DNA of 64,000 nucleotides from contig NC_041002.1 of the NCBI RefSeq assembly GCF_004193775.1, forward strand, positions 17,479,535-17,543,534. Direction: 5' to 3'. Position numbers and translations under genes: made by a program. Below, piece by piece: positions 1 to 10,440 of the stretch; the stretch's first letter is position 1; the number at the start of each line of letters is the position of its first letter. The notes under the pieces are model-generated. The model made no database searches, was not told the DNA's origin, and saw only the letters and a program-made list of their open reading frames with translations. This stretch comes from Glycine soja. Its lineage: Eukaryota; Streptophyta; Magnoliopsida; Fabales; Fabaceae.

Positions 1-1
1 C

Positions 2-139
2 AAGGAAGAGGTGGCGGCAATAGGAGAGGAGTCTCCACAAGACCCATCAAGTTTTGTGCGACCATGCCATCTCGATTCCCAAGTGGGGAACTGGCGTGTG
101 ATAAGCCAGTCAGAGGTCTATACCGCTGATTCAATGTAA
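2..139 (+). CDS. Protease/G-patch segment of element A polyprotein, C-terminal tail
   Basis: Frame 2 is open from the window edge to the TAA at 137-139. It shares the pattern VRPC...GNWRV with the tail of the protease/G-patch ORF of element E (about 62930-63013), including the terminal ATG-TAA. Only the last 45 or so residues are present; the protease active site and G-patch lie outside the window. The final codon overlaps a predicted splice donor, so in spliced RNA this tail would join RT in frame. Homology to element E is seen directly; processing of the product is inferred. Confidence 0.7.
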   Translation, partial: KEEVAAIGEESPQDPSSFVRPCHLDSQVGNWRVISQSEVYTADSM

Positions 140-284
140 TCAGAGGCTATAGATTCCTTTCTCTTTTGTTTTGTGAAACCTACCTTATTAAATATCAAAG
201 AGATCTTGTTTCATCTGTTCTTGCAGTTCCGCCTTTTCTCATATCATTTTGCATGTTTTGTTTCTTTTGTTTTGATTGGTATAG
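136..284 (+). other. Predicted spliceosomal intron between protease and RT (element A)
   Basis: The donor is AAT/GTAATC at 136 and the acceptor is GGTATAG ending at 284, after a T-rich tract. Removing these 149 bases joins codon bases 134-135 to base 285 and continues in frame into RT. Element E has an intron of the same phase at the homologous place (63010-63191). A short intron between protease and RT is a known Ogre hallmark. Confidence 0.7.
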
Positions 285-990
285 ATATGAGGGTCGATTC
301 TTTGAGGATCCTAACAACGAGGGTTTGATAATCGATTTTGACCGAGAAGTAAGCCAAACAATAAACAAAGAAGAGGAAGAAGACGTCCTTTCACCAGAGT
401 TGGAGAGGTTGATCGCTCAGGAAGAGCGCGAAATGAAACCTCACCAAGAGGAGACCGAACTGATAAACTTAGGGATCGGAGAGGGAAAGAAAGAAGTGAA
501 AGTAGGAACCGGTATGACCGCACCTATCCGCCAAGGCTTGATAGCCCTTCTTGAAGAATATCAAGATGTCTTTGCATGGTCGTACCAAGACATGCCCGAT
601 CTGGACCTCGACATTGTGCAGCATAAGTTGCCATTGAATCCTGGGTCTTCCCCGGTTAAGCAAAAGCTACGAAGGATGAGACATGAAATGTCTTTAAAAA
701 TCAAAGAAGAAGTGAGAAAGAAGTTCGATGCGGGTTTCTTAGCTGTAGCTCGATACCCGGAGTGGGTAGCCAACATTGTCCCGGTCCCAAAAAAGGACGA
801 CAAAGTGTGAATGTGCGTAGACTATCGGGACTTAAACCGAGCCAGTCCTAAAGACAATTTTCCCCTGCCACACATTGATATACTGGTGGATAATACAGCC
901 AAGTTCGCCCTTTTCTCTTTTATGGATGGTTTCTCAGGGTATATTCAGATAAAGATGGCACCCAAAGATGTGGAGAAGACTACTTTTGTC
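285..990 (+). pseudogene. Reverse transcriptase N-terminal region, element A (truncated)
   Basis: After the predicted splice the frame reads an acidic linker, then the conserved pre-RT motif FAWSYQDMP, the AGFL...YPEWVANIVPVPKK region, and the RT motif CVDYRDLNRASPKDNFPLPH. A TGA at 808-810 stands where element E has CGA (Arg), the change expected from deamination of a CpG. The reading stops matching RT after KTTFV near 990, before the YxDD active site. The rest of RT, RNase H and most of integrase are gone, because the sequence passes straight into the integrase tail in another frame. The copy is certainly inactive. Confidence 0.85.
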
Positions 991-1153
991 CCACGCTGTT
1001 AAAGATAATCGAGGGAAGTGGGCCCCGAATTACGAAGGACCTTTTGTTGTGAAGAGGGTTTTTTCTGGGGGGGCTCTGGTACTCACCAACATGGATGGCG
1101 AGGAACTACCCTCACCCGTGAACTCCGATGTCGTTAAGCGATATTACGCTTGA
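991..1153 (+). pseudogene. Integrase C-terminal tail, element A
   Basis: The frame 968-1153 carries the pattern RGKWAPNYEGPFVV followed by LPSPVNSDVVKRYYA and a stop. This is the usual end of the integrase in Ogre/Tat and related gypsy polyproteins, where a small beta-rich C-terminal domain precedes the stop. The first residues of the frame still belong to RT, so the deletion junction lies at about 985-1000. The catalytic DDE core is absent. The downstream sequence is non-coding. Confidence 0.75.
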
Positions 1154-1842
1154 AGTCTGGGGCAATTGAGGGAACCACTCCATGTTCTTTTTATTTTTGA
1201 GTTTTTTTGTTCTTCTTGGTTTCCTCCAGGGATTCCCATCCGCTGTAATTGTCTCGTCACGTTTCTTTAAAAGAAGAGAACATGGGTTGAGGCTTCAGTC
1301 CTCACTTTGGTTTTAAACCTTGTGTTAGTTTGTAATAACTTGAGCCCTTTCACTAAGAAGATTGGGGTGCCCCAAACGCTTAATTAAAACTGAACCTAAC
1401 CAGCTTTCACTAAGAAGATCATTGCATTGAAAACATTCATGCATGCGCATACACATGCACATTTTGTGATAATAGGGGCAGAATCATCTTGGGCCACGGT
1501 TAGAAGTCAAGACAAAGTTAATGGCAGAAATCAACCAAGGTAAGACGACGACGCGATCACGATTTGCCACGCATTGTTATTTCCTACTTTCAGGTACTTA
1601 GGGACGAATGCAAATAGAGGATAGGGTCACGACCGACAGATCGTCGTCCCTTCTCGGCGTTGGACAAGCAGAAAACGTCGCTGCAAGGCAGCCCAGTATC
1701 CTTTAAAATCATAGTAATTATTACTATCGTTTGTTTAAAATAAATAATGGATGCCTGATCTAACTTGAGTGGTTTCGAGTAAATGAATGCCAACCTGTAG
1801 AGGGCCATGGTTATGTTTTCCCTAAAGAAAAAATTGCAGGTT

Positions 1843-1882
1843 AGCTCACCTGGGCGAGCAACCCCTACACCAAAATATAAAA
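1843..1882 (+). promoter_or_regulatory. Candidate internal promoter: palindromic box plus TATA-like motif
   Basis: The box AGCTCACCTGGGCGAGCA (1843-1860) is a variant of AGCTCGCCTGGGCGAGCT, found just upstream of the TATA box in all promoter-bearing Ogre LTRs in this window. It is followed at 1876 by TATAAAA and about 155 bases later by a GTAAGT donor-like site, the same order as in the LTRs. Function is inferred from this parallel only. Confidence 0.4.
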
Positions 1883-2559
1883 AACGAGGGAGGGGAACGT
1901 TTTCTGCTCCCAAAAACTCCCCCCCCCCCCCTCATTCAAAAAAGAGAGAGCTCACGGGATTCACGGTTTTTGCTCCCCCAAGCCACCTTTGGTTGCATTT
2001 TGCTTTCATTTTTGGCACTCCTACTCACTCCAACAAGTAAGTATTTAATCCTTGAGTTTTTTAGCTTTCCATTGGTGCATCTTGTTCATCTTTTGGTGCT
2101 CTAAATTGTGAGAATGTGCTCGAATGTGTGGGGTAGTTTTGGGTTGTTTTCATGCTTGATTGGTTTGAGTTGAGGGGTTGTAGGGGATGGCCTTAGGCCT
2201 ATGTTGTATTCTGAAGCAATGGGGCATGCCACATTGCCCCCATTCTCTTGCTATTCATGCCTAAGCATGCGCCCACCAAGTGCTCGGTGAAATGCCTCAA
2301 TGACATATGAATATGGTTTTGTAAGATTGGGATTGTGGGACTGTTTTATATACATAGGGACAACATAGAGGATTCGAAATGGATGCCCAAATGCAATTCT
2401 AAGCTCAGGAACCCAAGCTCTTAGCTTCAATGCAAGGAAACATGACTTATGTCTAAGAATCTAAATTTTGGTTTTGAAAGTGGAAAGGCATGAAAATTAG
2501 GACATGCTTGAGAGGGTTTTTACTAGAATTTGGCTGCCCCATGAGGGATACTTTGCATC

Positions 2560-2700
2560 TAGGTAGCATGGAAAATACCTTTCAATGGTATGTATATATG
2601 TGTGTGAATATAGGTAGCATGGAAAATACCTTTCAATGGTGTGTATATATGTGAATATATGGCATAAAATGCCTTGCAAAGTGTGAATGAGTAGCAAAAA
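2560..2700 (+). repeat. Short direct repeats with the core TAGGTAGCATGG
   Basis: Two close copies of a roughly 50-bp unit (core TAGGTAGCATGGAAAATACC followed by TATATATGTG) lie at about 2561 and 2611, with a decayed third. A related motif, TTAGGTAGCAAGATACC, forms the array at 45190-45720 in element B. The two elements therefore share this sequence type. Confidence 0.65.
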
Positions 2701-3791
2701 AAATGCCTTTCAACATATGCGTATTTGAGGATAGGTAGCATTAGGAGCCTTTTAGAAAATGTACCCATGTCAAAAATGGCCTGAGGACGCTTCCTAAATG
2801 AATATATGATGTGGAATTATCCCTCAAATGTATATAGATGGCATGAAATTTCCTTTTCAAATGCAAGTATGTGCATGACGTAATTAGCTTTCCAATGTGC
2901 ATATATGTATAAATAAATGTGAGTGAAACAACAAAATTTGTATGTTAAATACTTCAAATGTTTGTAGGTAGTTTGTGATAGCAAAATATTTAGGATATGA
3001 ATATGTGTAATTTTGACACAATGCCTTGAGCACGGGAATGTGTATTCTTTTCAAAAAATATATATATGTGTGTGGTAACTAGAATGTGTTGAATGTCCTT
3101 GTATGTTGACATAAATAGTAGGATATTTTACACATATGCATGTTCATAATGTGTTACATTAAATGTGTGCACGAGTTTGTTCTAAATCGGAAAGATTAGC
3201 ATGTCATTTTTGTGTTAAAATAAGCGTTTTCTTGTAGACTAACTTTCCAACTGTCTGTCCTCACAGGAAATGGCTCTGAGGAAGCTTTCCTCGAAGAGAT
3301 CTAGGAAGGACGCCGCGGCTGAAGGGACTAGTGCCGCTCCCGAGTTCGATAGCCATCGTTTCAGGAGCGCTGAACACCAGTAGCATTTCGAAGCCATCAA
3401 GGGATGGTTCTTCCACCAAGAGAGACGCGTCCAGTTCAGGGACGATGAGTACACAGATTTCTAGGAGGAGATAGCTCGCCGGCGTTGGACATCGCTGGTC
3501 ACTCCCATGGCCAAGTTTGATCCAGATATAGTTCTTGAGTTTTATGCCAATGCTTGGCCTACAGAGGAGGGCGCACGGGACCTGCGGTCATGGGTAAGGG
3601 GCCAGTGGATTCCTTTTGATGCAGACGCCCTCAGTTAGTTCCTGGGATACTCGCTAGTATTGGAGCTGGGCCAGGAGTGTGAATACGGTCAGAGAAGGAA
3701 CCGGGCCGATGGATTTGACGAGGAGGCCATTGCTCAACTGCTATGCATACTAGGTCAGGATTTTGCCCGGACCGCTGTCGGGAGACGGGTG

Positions 3792-3818
3792 TGTTGGATG
3801 GAGTGGCCTCAGAATAAA
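3792..3818 (-). repeat. Remnant of the 3' LTR of copia J
   Basis: The bases TGTTGGATGGAGTGGCCTCA match the inner end of the 5' LTR at 6125-6150 (TATTGGATCGAGTGGCCTCA). Directly beyond, the sequence is RT, so the rest of the 3' LTR and the pol end were removed by one deletion. Confidence 0.8.
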
Positions 3819-6122
3819 TAAAGATCCAAAGATTATATCATCAACATAAATTTGTACTAACAAGATATCATTATCCTTCTTTTTTATGAATAAGGTAGTA
3901 TCTACTTTCCCTCTAGTAAAATTCTTTTCTAATAGGAATTTACTTAATCTTTCATACCAAGCCCTAGGTGCTTGTTTTAGGCCATAAAGTGCCTTCTTTA
4001 ATCTATAGACATGGTCTAGTTTTTGTGAATCTTCAAACCCAGGAGGTTGTTCCACATATACCACCTCCTGAATTAGACCATTTTAGAAAGCACTTTTGAC
4101 ATCCATTTGATATAGTTTAAAATTCATAATAGATGCCTATGCTTATAACATCCTAATTGCTTCTAATCTAGCTACAGGTGCAAAAGTTTCTTCGTAGTCT
4201 ATACCTTCTTCTTGGTTATATCCTTTTGCTACAAGTCTAGCTTTATTCCTAATTACTATACCATTTTCATCCAATTTATTTCTAAATACCCATTTAGTTC
4301 CTATGATTGGATAATCTGAAGGTTTTTCTACTAATTCCCATACATCATTTCTTTCAAATTGATTTAATTCTTCTTGCATAGCTACTATCCAATTATCATC
4401 TATAATAGCTTCTTTAAAGTTTTTAGGTTCTATTACTGAAACAAATGCCATATTATTGCACAAATCTTTAAGAGAATGTCTAGTTGTTACCCCTTTTGAG
4501 ATATCGCTGATGATGTTATCAAGAGGATGATTTCTCGAAGTTTTCCATTCTTTAGGAAGATTATCATTTTCTTGTGCTGTGTCATCTTGATCATCCTTGT
4601 CTTCATCATCTCTCTTTCTTTTCAGATTTCTTTCTTCATTTTGAGTATCTTCCAAAGTATCTGTAATATCATCAACAAACTCCTTTCTCAGGGAGGTAAT
4701 GTTAGTTTCATCAAAAGTAACATGTATTGATTCCTCAATTGTCATAGTTCTTTTGTTGTATATTCTAAATGCTTTACTATGTAAGGAATAACCAAGGAAG
4801 ATACCCTCATCTGCCTTGGGATCAAACTTTCCTAGACTTTCTTTACCATTGTTTAGAACAAAACATTTACATCCAAAAACATGTAAATGTGCAATATTTG
4901 GTTTTCTATTGTTAAAAAGTTCATATGGAGTTTTCTTAAGAATAGGTCTGATTAAGGCTCTGTTCATAATATAACATGCGGTGTTAACCGCTTCTGCCCA
5001 AAAGTATTTTGGAAGAGGTGTGTCATTTAAAAGAGTTCTAGCAATTTCTTCTAGGGCTCTATTTTTCCTTTCTAATACTCCATTTTGTTGAGGTGTCCTG
5101 GGTGCAGAAAAATTGTGTTCTATACCATACTCATCACAAAACATTTCAAAATCATTGTTTTCAAATTCACCTCCATGATGACTTCTGATGGAGATGATTT
5201 TGAGATTCTTTTTGTTTTGAATAACTTTGGCAAGTCTTCTAAATGCATGAAATGCATCATTCTTATGAGTAAGAAATAAAGTCCAAGTATATCTAGAATA
5301 ATCGTCAACAATTACTAATGCATAGTAATTTCCACCAAAACTCATGACCCTAGATGGTCCAAACAAATCCATGTGTAATAATTTCAATGGTTGAGTGGTA
5401 GAAACAATATTTTTAGATTTAAAGGATACTTTTTTTTGTTTCCCTTTATGGCATGCATCACATAACTTATCTTTTTCAAATTTTAATCTAGGCAATCCAA
5501 TAACTAGATCTTTTGAAATTAACCTATTTAGATGATCCATGTTAATATGAGCAATTCTCTTATGCCATAACCATGGATCACAGTCTTTACTTAAAAAGAA
5601 TCTATCATTTATAGATTTTTGTTTTAGATCAATCATGTAGACATTATTTTCTCTAAAACCTATATGTTCAATATTTTTATCATGCTTATGCTTAATAACA
5701 CATTTTTCTAAATCAAAAGATACTTTATATCCTTTATCACATAATTGACTAACACTTAATAAACTATGTTTCAAACCTTCTACTAGCAACACATTTTCAA
5801 TAGGAGTAGAAGAACTCGTACCTATTTTACTGACTCCAAAAATTTTGCCCTTGTTGTTGTCACCGTATGTAACATGTCCACTTTTCTTGGGGGAAATAGT
5901 TGTGAATTTGGATACATCACCGGTCATGTGTTTGGAATATCCACTGTCTATGTACCATTTCTTCCTTATAGAATCTTCTTTATTATTCTCATCAGATTTT
6001 GTCATGAGACACATGTTGACTTGGTCTCCATCATCATCTTTGAGTAACCTGTTCCTGAAAAAGCTCTTGAAAGACAGAGAATCTAAAGAGGCCATTGTAC
6101 AAGAAACCGGCTCTGATACCAC
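3819..6122 (-). pseudogene. Copia pol of element J: protease, integrase, RT (gag and RNase H lost)
   Basis: On the minus strand the main frame (6122 to 4143) shows the retroviral-protease-like [13 protein letters not shown], where the usual Cys is Tyr. The integrase zinc-binding region (HKRIAH...CDACHKGK) and core follow, then the RT start around [11 protein letters not shown]. The integrase core has MDLFGP and [10 protein letters not shown], but the second acidic residue reads IRSHHGGEF instead of the usual IRSDHGGEF, so a catalytic Asp is lost. The frame breaks near 4143. RT resumes at about 4064-3819 with LKKALYGLKQAPRAWYERL and an intact YVDD, then runs into the LTR remnant. A short leader-encoded stretch before the protease shows that gag was deleted. 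The copy is inactive. Confidence 0.85.
6110..6121 (-). promoter_or_regulatory. Primer-binding site of copia J (initiator tRNA-Met type)
   Basis: The minus strand reads TGGTATCAGAGC, the standard plant copia primer site complementary to the 3' end of initiator methionine tRNA. It lies a few bases inside the 5' LTR end at 6125. Confidence 0.85.
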
Positions 6123-6124
6123 TT

Positions 6125-7810
6125 ATTGGATCGAGTGGCCTCAGAATAATTAAGAAGGGGGGTTGAATTAATTATTCCTAAAACTTTACCAATTAAAAAT
6201 TACTCTTTTAAGGCTTTTACTAAATTGTTAAGAGAAAGAGGAGTAGAAGAGAAACTTAATAGAAAGTAAAAGCGAAAATTAAATGCACAGCGGAAAGTAA
6301 AAGAGTAGGGAAGAAGGAAACAAAGACACAAGGATTTTTATACTGGTTCAGCACAAACCCGTGCCTACCTCCAGTTCCCAAGCGACCTGCGGTCCTTGAG
6401 ATTTTTTTTCAACCTTGTAAAAATTCTTTTACAAGCAAAGATCCACAAGGGATGTACCCTCCCTTGTTCTCTTTGAACCTAGTGGATGTACCCTCCACTA
6501 GAACTGATCCACAAGAGATGTACCCTCTCTTGTTCTCAGTCAAACCCAAGTAGATGTACCCTCTACTTGTACCACAAAGGATGTACCCTCCAATGTGTTA
6601 AGACAAAGATCTCAGGCTGTTAAACCTTTGATACTTTGTGAATGGGGATACAAAAGAATTCTCAGGCGGTTAAACCTTTGAACGCTTTTGTATTAGGGAA
6701 TGTGAAGAATCAAAAGAATTCTCAGACTGTGTCGTTTTGAATTCTTTGACAAGGGAGAAGGGAGACACAAAAGAATTTATGCGATTAGTCCTTCCTTCTT
6801 TTGGAAAAGAGAGAAGAGAGACACAAAAAGAATTCAGGCGGTTAGTCCTTGGCGAATTCTTTTTGGCAAAGGGAGAAGAGAATGAAAAGATGAATAGCAC
6901 AAGTTTTCAAGGTTTAGAAAACCAAAAAACTTCATAAAGCTTTTGGTACAAAAGAAGAAGAAGAACTTCAAAGAGATTTCAAGGCTTGTAAAGGATTTTA
7001 AGAGTTTGTTAGAAAGATTGATTTAAAATACAAAACAAAGCCTTGCTTTTATAGACTCTTCATGTCTGGTCAAGAAGGCCATTAAGAAGAGTTATAACTT
7101 TTAGAAAAACTTAAAACCCATTTGAAAAAGTCAAAACCTTTTTGAAGAGTTACATCTTTAGATTTTTCAGAAACAGTCATTGGTAATCGATTACCAAATA
7201 AGTGTAATCGATTACACAAAGCTTTTGAGTGAAAGGATGTGACTCTTCACATTTAAATTTGAATTTCAACGTTCAAGGGCACTGGTAATCGATTACCAAA
7301 ACATTGTAATCGATTACAGCCTTTTGAAAATATTTGGAACGTTGTAAATTCAGTTTGAAAACTTTTTCAAACTCTTTTAGCTACTGGTAATCGATTACAA
7401 CAATATGGTAATCGATTACCAGAGAGTAAAAGCTCTTTGGTAAACGTTTTGTCAAAAACTCATGTGCTATTCAAAGTTTTGAAAAAACTTTTTAATACTT
7501 ATCTTGATTGAGTCTTTTCTTCATTCTCGAATCTTGAGTCTTGAATCTTGATCTTGATTCTTGAGATCTTGAGTCTTGATTCTTGAATCTTGATCTTTGA
7601 TTCTTGAGATCTTGAATCTTGAAACTTGTTTGTAGGCTTTCTTCTTGAGTCTTGAATTCTTGATTCTTGAATCTTGATCTTGATCTTGATTCTCTTGAGA
7701 TGTTCTTTGATTCACTTGAGCTTTTTGTTCATCATCTTTTGTCGTCATCATTGTTATCATCAAAACACCTTTGAATCATTGTTGATTCATCATGAAGCTT
7801 TGCTTCCACT
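6125..7810 (-). repeat. 5' LTR of copia J
   Basis: This 1,686-bp stretch lies between the primer site and the GGGTG target duplication. It contains repeated GATGTACCCTC motifs at 6450-6590, direct repeats around AAGAATTCTCAGGC, six AATCGATT palindromes (7181-7421) and a CTTGA-rich simple region at 7510-7700. No complete second LTR remains in this copy, so the limits rest on the primer site, the duplicated target and the remnant at 3792. Confidence 0.8.
7181..7421. repeat. Three phased pairs of AATCGATT palindromes in the copia LTR
   Basis: TGGTAATCGATTACCA or close variants start at 7181, 7283, 7385 and 7406, and TGTAATCGATTACA at 7203 and 7304. Each pair is 21-22 bp apart and pair starts are 102 bp apart. 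The same motif recurs in the solo LTR at 40946-41684. Confidence 0.85.
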
Positions 7811-8544
7811 GGGTGCGGATCATGCGCACCAACATGACTACCTTGACCCAGACATGGATGACGTTGCTGCTCAGCAACATCCTGCCCAGCGATCATAATT
7901 CCGACCTTCCTCTGCCGAAGTGTCAGCTGGTGTATGCCATCCTGACACGGATGAGCGTCCATGTGGCTCAGTTGATCGCTGATGCCATTTATTTATTTGC
8001 AGGTATGCCGCCTACCAGGCACCCTCTAGACCCGGATAAGTCTAATAGGGCCTTGGGTTTTCCAGCATTAATAACGGGTCTCTGCCAGTCGTTCGGGGTT
8101 CCTGTCACACCTAGTAATGTGATTCGACCGCTGATCACCTGGGCTTTCATAGAAAAGTATTGCACGCCTAGACAGGCGCAGGGTGGCGACCCGCAGGCCC
8201 CAGACGCAACGCCGCCACCTCATCAGGCTGATCCAGCTGGGTCATTTGACACGGAGCGGTATTTACGGCATTTGGTTCGCCAGCAGGCGGCCAACCACAG
8301 GGCGCACCTGCAGACCCATGATTGTCTCTACCAGCTCGGCCTCAGCCTGCAGAGCCAGGGTTTCGCTTCTTTTCCATGCCCTACTCCGGATCAGTTCAGG
8401 GCAGAGGTCACGAGGCCCGGAGATTGGCCTGAGGCCCAGGCAGGGGAGGCACCCGCAGAGGCTCCCGGCTATGCAGATGAGGCCCGCATGGACGAGGAGA
8501 TGACAGATTTACTTGATTTCTTGGGAGGGAGCGGAGCCACATGA

Positions 8545-9300
8545 CCGGGAGATCCCTAGATCCATATTCTCTTTTTATGTTTCCTCTTTTATCTATTACA
8601 TATCATTTTATTTTGTATAACTTAAGGGACTAACGTTTGTTTCGTTTTGTTGACTCTTGTTTTTTGCATACATGTCATTTGAACTGTTACGTTAGTGCTT
8701 ACTTCGTTGTTGTCAATAGTGTTTGTTGAAATTCCAGAACCGTGTAGAGTTTTTCATTTAGGAACGTCGTCCTAAAAATAAAATGAACAAAAATCATGAT
8801 AATGCCAAAAATAAGAAAGAAGCATTGTGAACAAATGTCATGTCTATGTATACAAAGAAAAGAAAAGAGTTTTTTATATATGTAAAAGAAAATGTGTATA
8901 GAATGATTTTGTGTGTGTAAATAATGTGTGAAAATAAATTTTTGTGTGTGTGAGCGACGAGTGTATATAAAGAAACTTTTGTACAAACTACGGGTGTGTG
9001 TTGGAAAAAATGAAAAAAGAAATATTTGAACATGAATAGGGTTTGTATATAGACTGTGTTGACGTAAAGAGAAAGAGTTTTAATGCGTGTGTATATAGAA
9101 AAAGTTCGTCATGTATAGGAACGTAGGTGTACAAAGAAAAGTTTTTCTCATAGATGGCAATGGATGTATAGTTTTTTTGTGAACATGAAAAATGAAACAA
9201 AAAGGAAAAAGAAAGAAAGACCTCGAAGGTCAGCATGTTATGGTCGTAGGAAGCATAAATCATTCGTAGAGAGCAAACATATCTTTTGGAAATGAGGGAC
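8545..9300 (+). other. Non-coding AT-rich spacer after the env-position ORF
   Basis: I see no coding content. The stretch is rich in GTGTGTA and AAAGAAA runs, with loosely repeated units such as GTGTATATAGAAA at roughly 50-60 bp spacing. It behaves as decayed simple sequence in the 3' region of element A. Confidence 0.5.
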
Positions 9301-10440
9301 TGGCACTAAGAGTTTATTTTCCTGAATAACCGAGATAAGAATGGATGGATTCATTGAACCGATGAAAGAACATAATTTGGAAGCGTTGGGTCTGTTTTGT
9401 GTAAATCCCCAGCCGTAGTATCACTATGCCATAAACTGGATGCTTGAGTGCCCACCTAGCTGTGGCCATGACTAATTTTGCACGTTGTTTCCAAATCATC
9501 ATTGTTATGCGTGCCTTGTGGAAATGATATGGAAGTTCAACCCGAGATCGACACCTTGACACATGAATTTGTTTTGCCCCAGATATCAAGATCGGGCTCC
9601 CACGATGAAAAGACCATGTTGAGACACAACCTTAAGCTACTTTGAACCTTGGCCTATGAAAAGAATCCTCATCCTTTCCCCCGAAGAAAAGGACAGCAGA
9701 ATCTCCTCAAGGGAGAGCAAATAACGAATGCTAAAACCCGAATTCTAAAAGAAAGATATGGAAAGGGAGAAATGAAAAGAAAGAAAAGGAAGAAATGAAA
9801 AGAAAAGAAAGGAAGGATTCCTGATCAAAGATCGGAAGAAAGTAAAAAGGAAAAGATCGGAGGAAAACAGAATAATTCCCGATCAATAAAAGAAATAGAG
9901 GACAGGAATCTTCGGACCAAATAATTTTCGGCGGGGTAAATGACTGTCGGCAAAGGAAAACCCATTTTTAAGTGGTTCTTCCTTTGGGATTTCCGTTCAA
10001 AATCGTTCTCCACTGGTGGTATCCCGCCCCACATAAACAAAGAGGAAAAGATCAAAACAACCAGCTTCCTCTCCAAAAACACTACCCTCGAGAAAATCCT
10101 ATTGATCTGTGATCATGCGTGTGATCTTTTAGTTCGATAGGAAATCATGTGCAAAATAAAGTCATGGTGCAGATATGGTTTGGGATTAGGGTAAAACACT
10201 TGCCTGTGTGAGTTTTTAAACACAATGAGTGATTTATTCCCAGTTTCAGTTTGACCCGATGTTTCCCCTGAATGTTCATTTAAAAGCTAAATGTTGACAT
10301 CCTGCTCTTCATTTTCGGTTACAAGGAAAATTACCTTTGGCATGGGTATATTGTTTCTCTAAGATATGGTGCTCTTGCGATTGATTTATTTTTCTTTGCA
10401 AAAAACATGTTTGCCCTATTTTAGGTGAAAGAACCAGGTG
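9301..10440 (+). other. Conserved 3' domain shared by elements A and B
   Basis: This non-coding block, with a purine-rich AAAGAAAAGGAAG middle and landmarks such as CCTATTGATC...TGATCA.GCGTGT, is recognisably the same as 45930-47060 in element B, although the two have diverged. In both elements it lies between the env-position ORF and the subterminal tandem array. Conservation of order suggests a structural or packaging role or simply common descent. I cannot tell which. Confidence 0.6.

Larger units (their letters stand above)
1154..3269 (+). other. Non-coding spacer between pol and the extra ORF of element A
   Basis: I see no ORF that looks real in these 2.1 kb. The stretch has a C tract at 1921-1932, T/G-rich low-complexity DNA and a short direct repeat at about 2560-2660. 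It also holds a promoter-like cassette (see 1843-1882). A candidate donor GTAAGT at 2037 and acceptor CTCACAG ending at 3266 would splice a leader to the ATG at 3270. The spacer resembles the long region between pol and the env position in Athila/Calypso-type and Ogre-type elements. That comparison is from memory. Confidence 0.5.
3792..7810 (-). mobile_element. Element J: SIRE-like Ty1/copia deletion derivative
   Basis: The insertion is flanked by GGGTG at 3787-3791 and 7811-7815. It carries, on the minus strand, a 5' LTR, a TGGTATCAGAGC primer site, a pol fragment and only the last 27 or so bases of the 3' LTR. Gag is missing: about 40 codons after the primer site the frame enters protease. 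RNase H and nearly all of the 3' LTR are also missing. The outer ends read TG... at 3792 and ...CT at 7810, so one terminal base pair has decayed from the canonical TG/CA. The host ORF is restored when the element is removed. Confidence 0.85.
3270..8544 (+). pseudogene. Env-position ORF, 'putative plant transposon protein' type, split by copia J
   Basis: Exon-like parts 3270-3791 and 7811-8544 rejoin exactly when the copia insertion and one GGGTG copy are removed. The protein starts MALRKLSSKRSRKD, has the pattern DSHRFRSAEH, then YANAWPTEEG, a region around RIMRTNMTTLTQTW, RALGFPALITGLC and an acidic C-terminus ending GGSGAT. I recognise this as the plant transposon-associated protein family often found in legume retroelements; its biochemical role is unknown to me. 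Three in-frame stops (3381, 3462, 3636) are all TAG at places where CAG is plausible. The second part, 7792-8544, is still open for about 240 residues. A shorter relative lies at 44120-44936 in element B. Confidence 0.7.

Noticed and set aside
7792..7815. ATG at 7792 as a genuine start of the env-position ORF
   Set aside because: The first six codons are copia LTR sequence. The true reading enters from 3791 across the insertion.
9780..10140. Small frames on both strands in the conserved 3' domain of A
   Set aside because: Neither frame is kept in the homologous block of element B, so the conservation is not at protein level.
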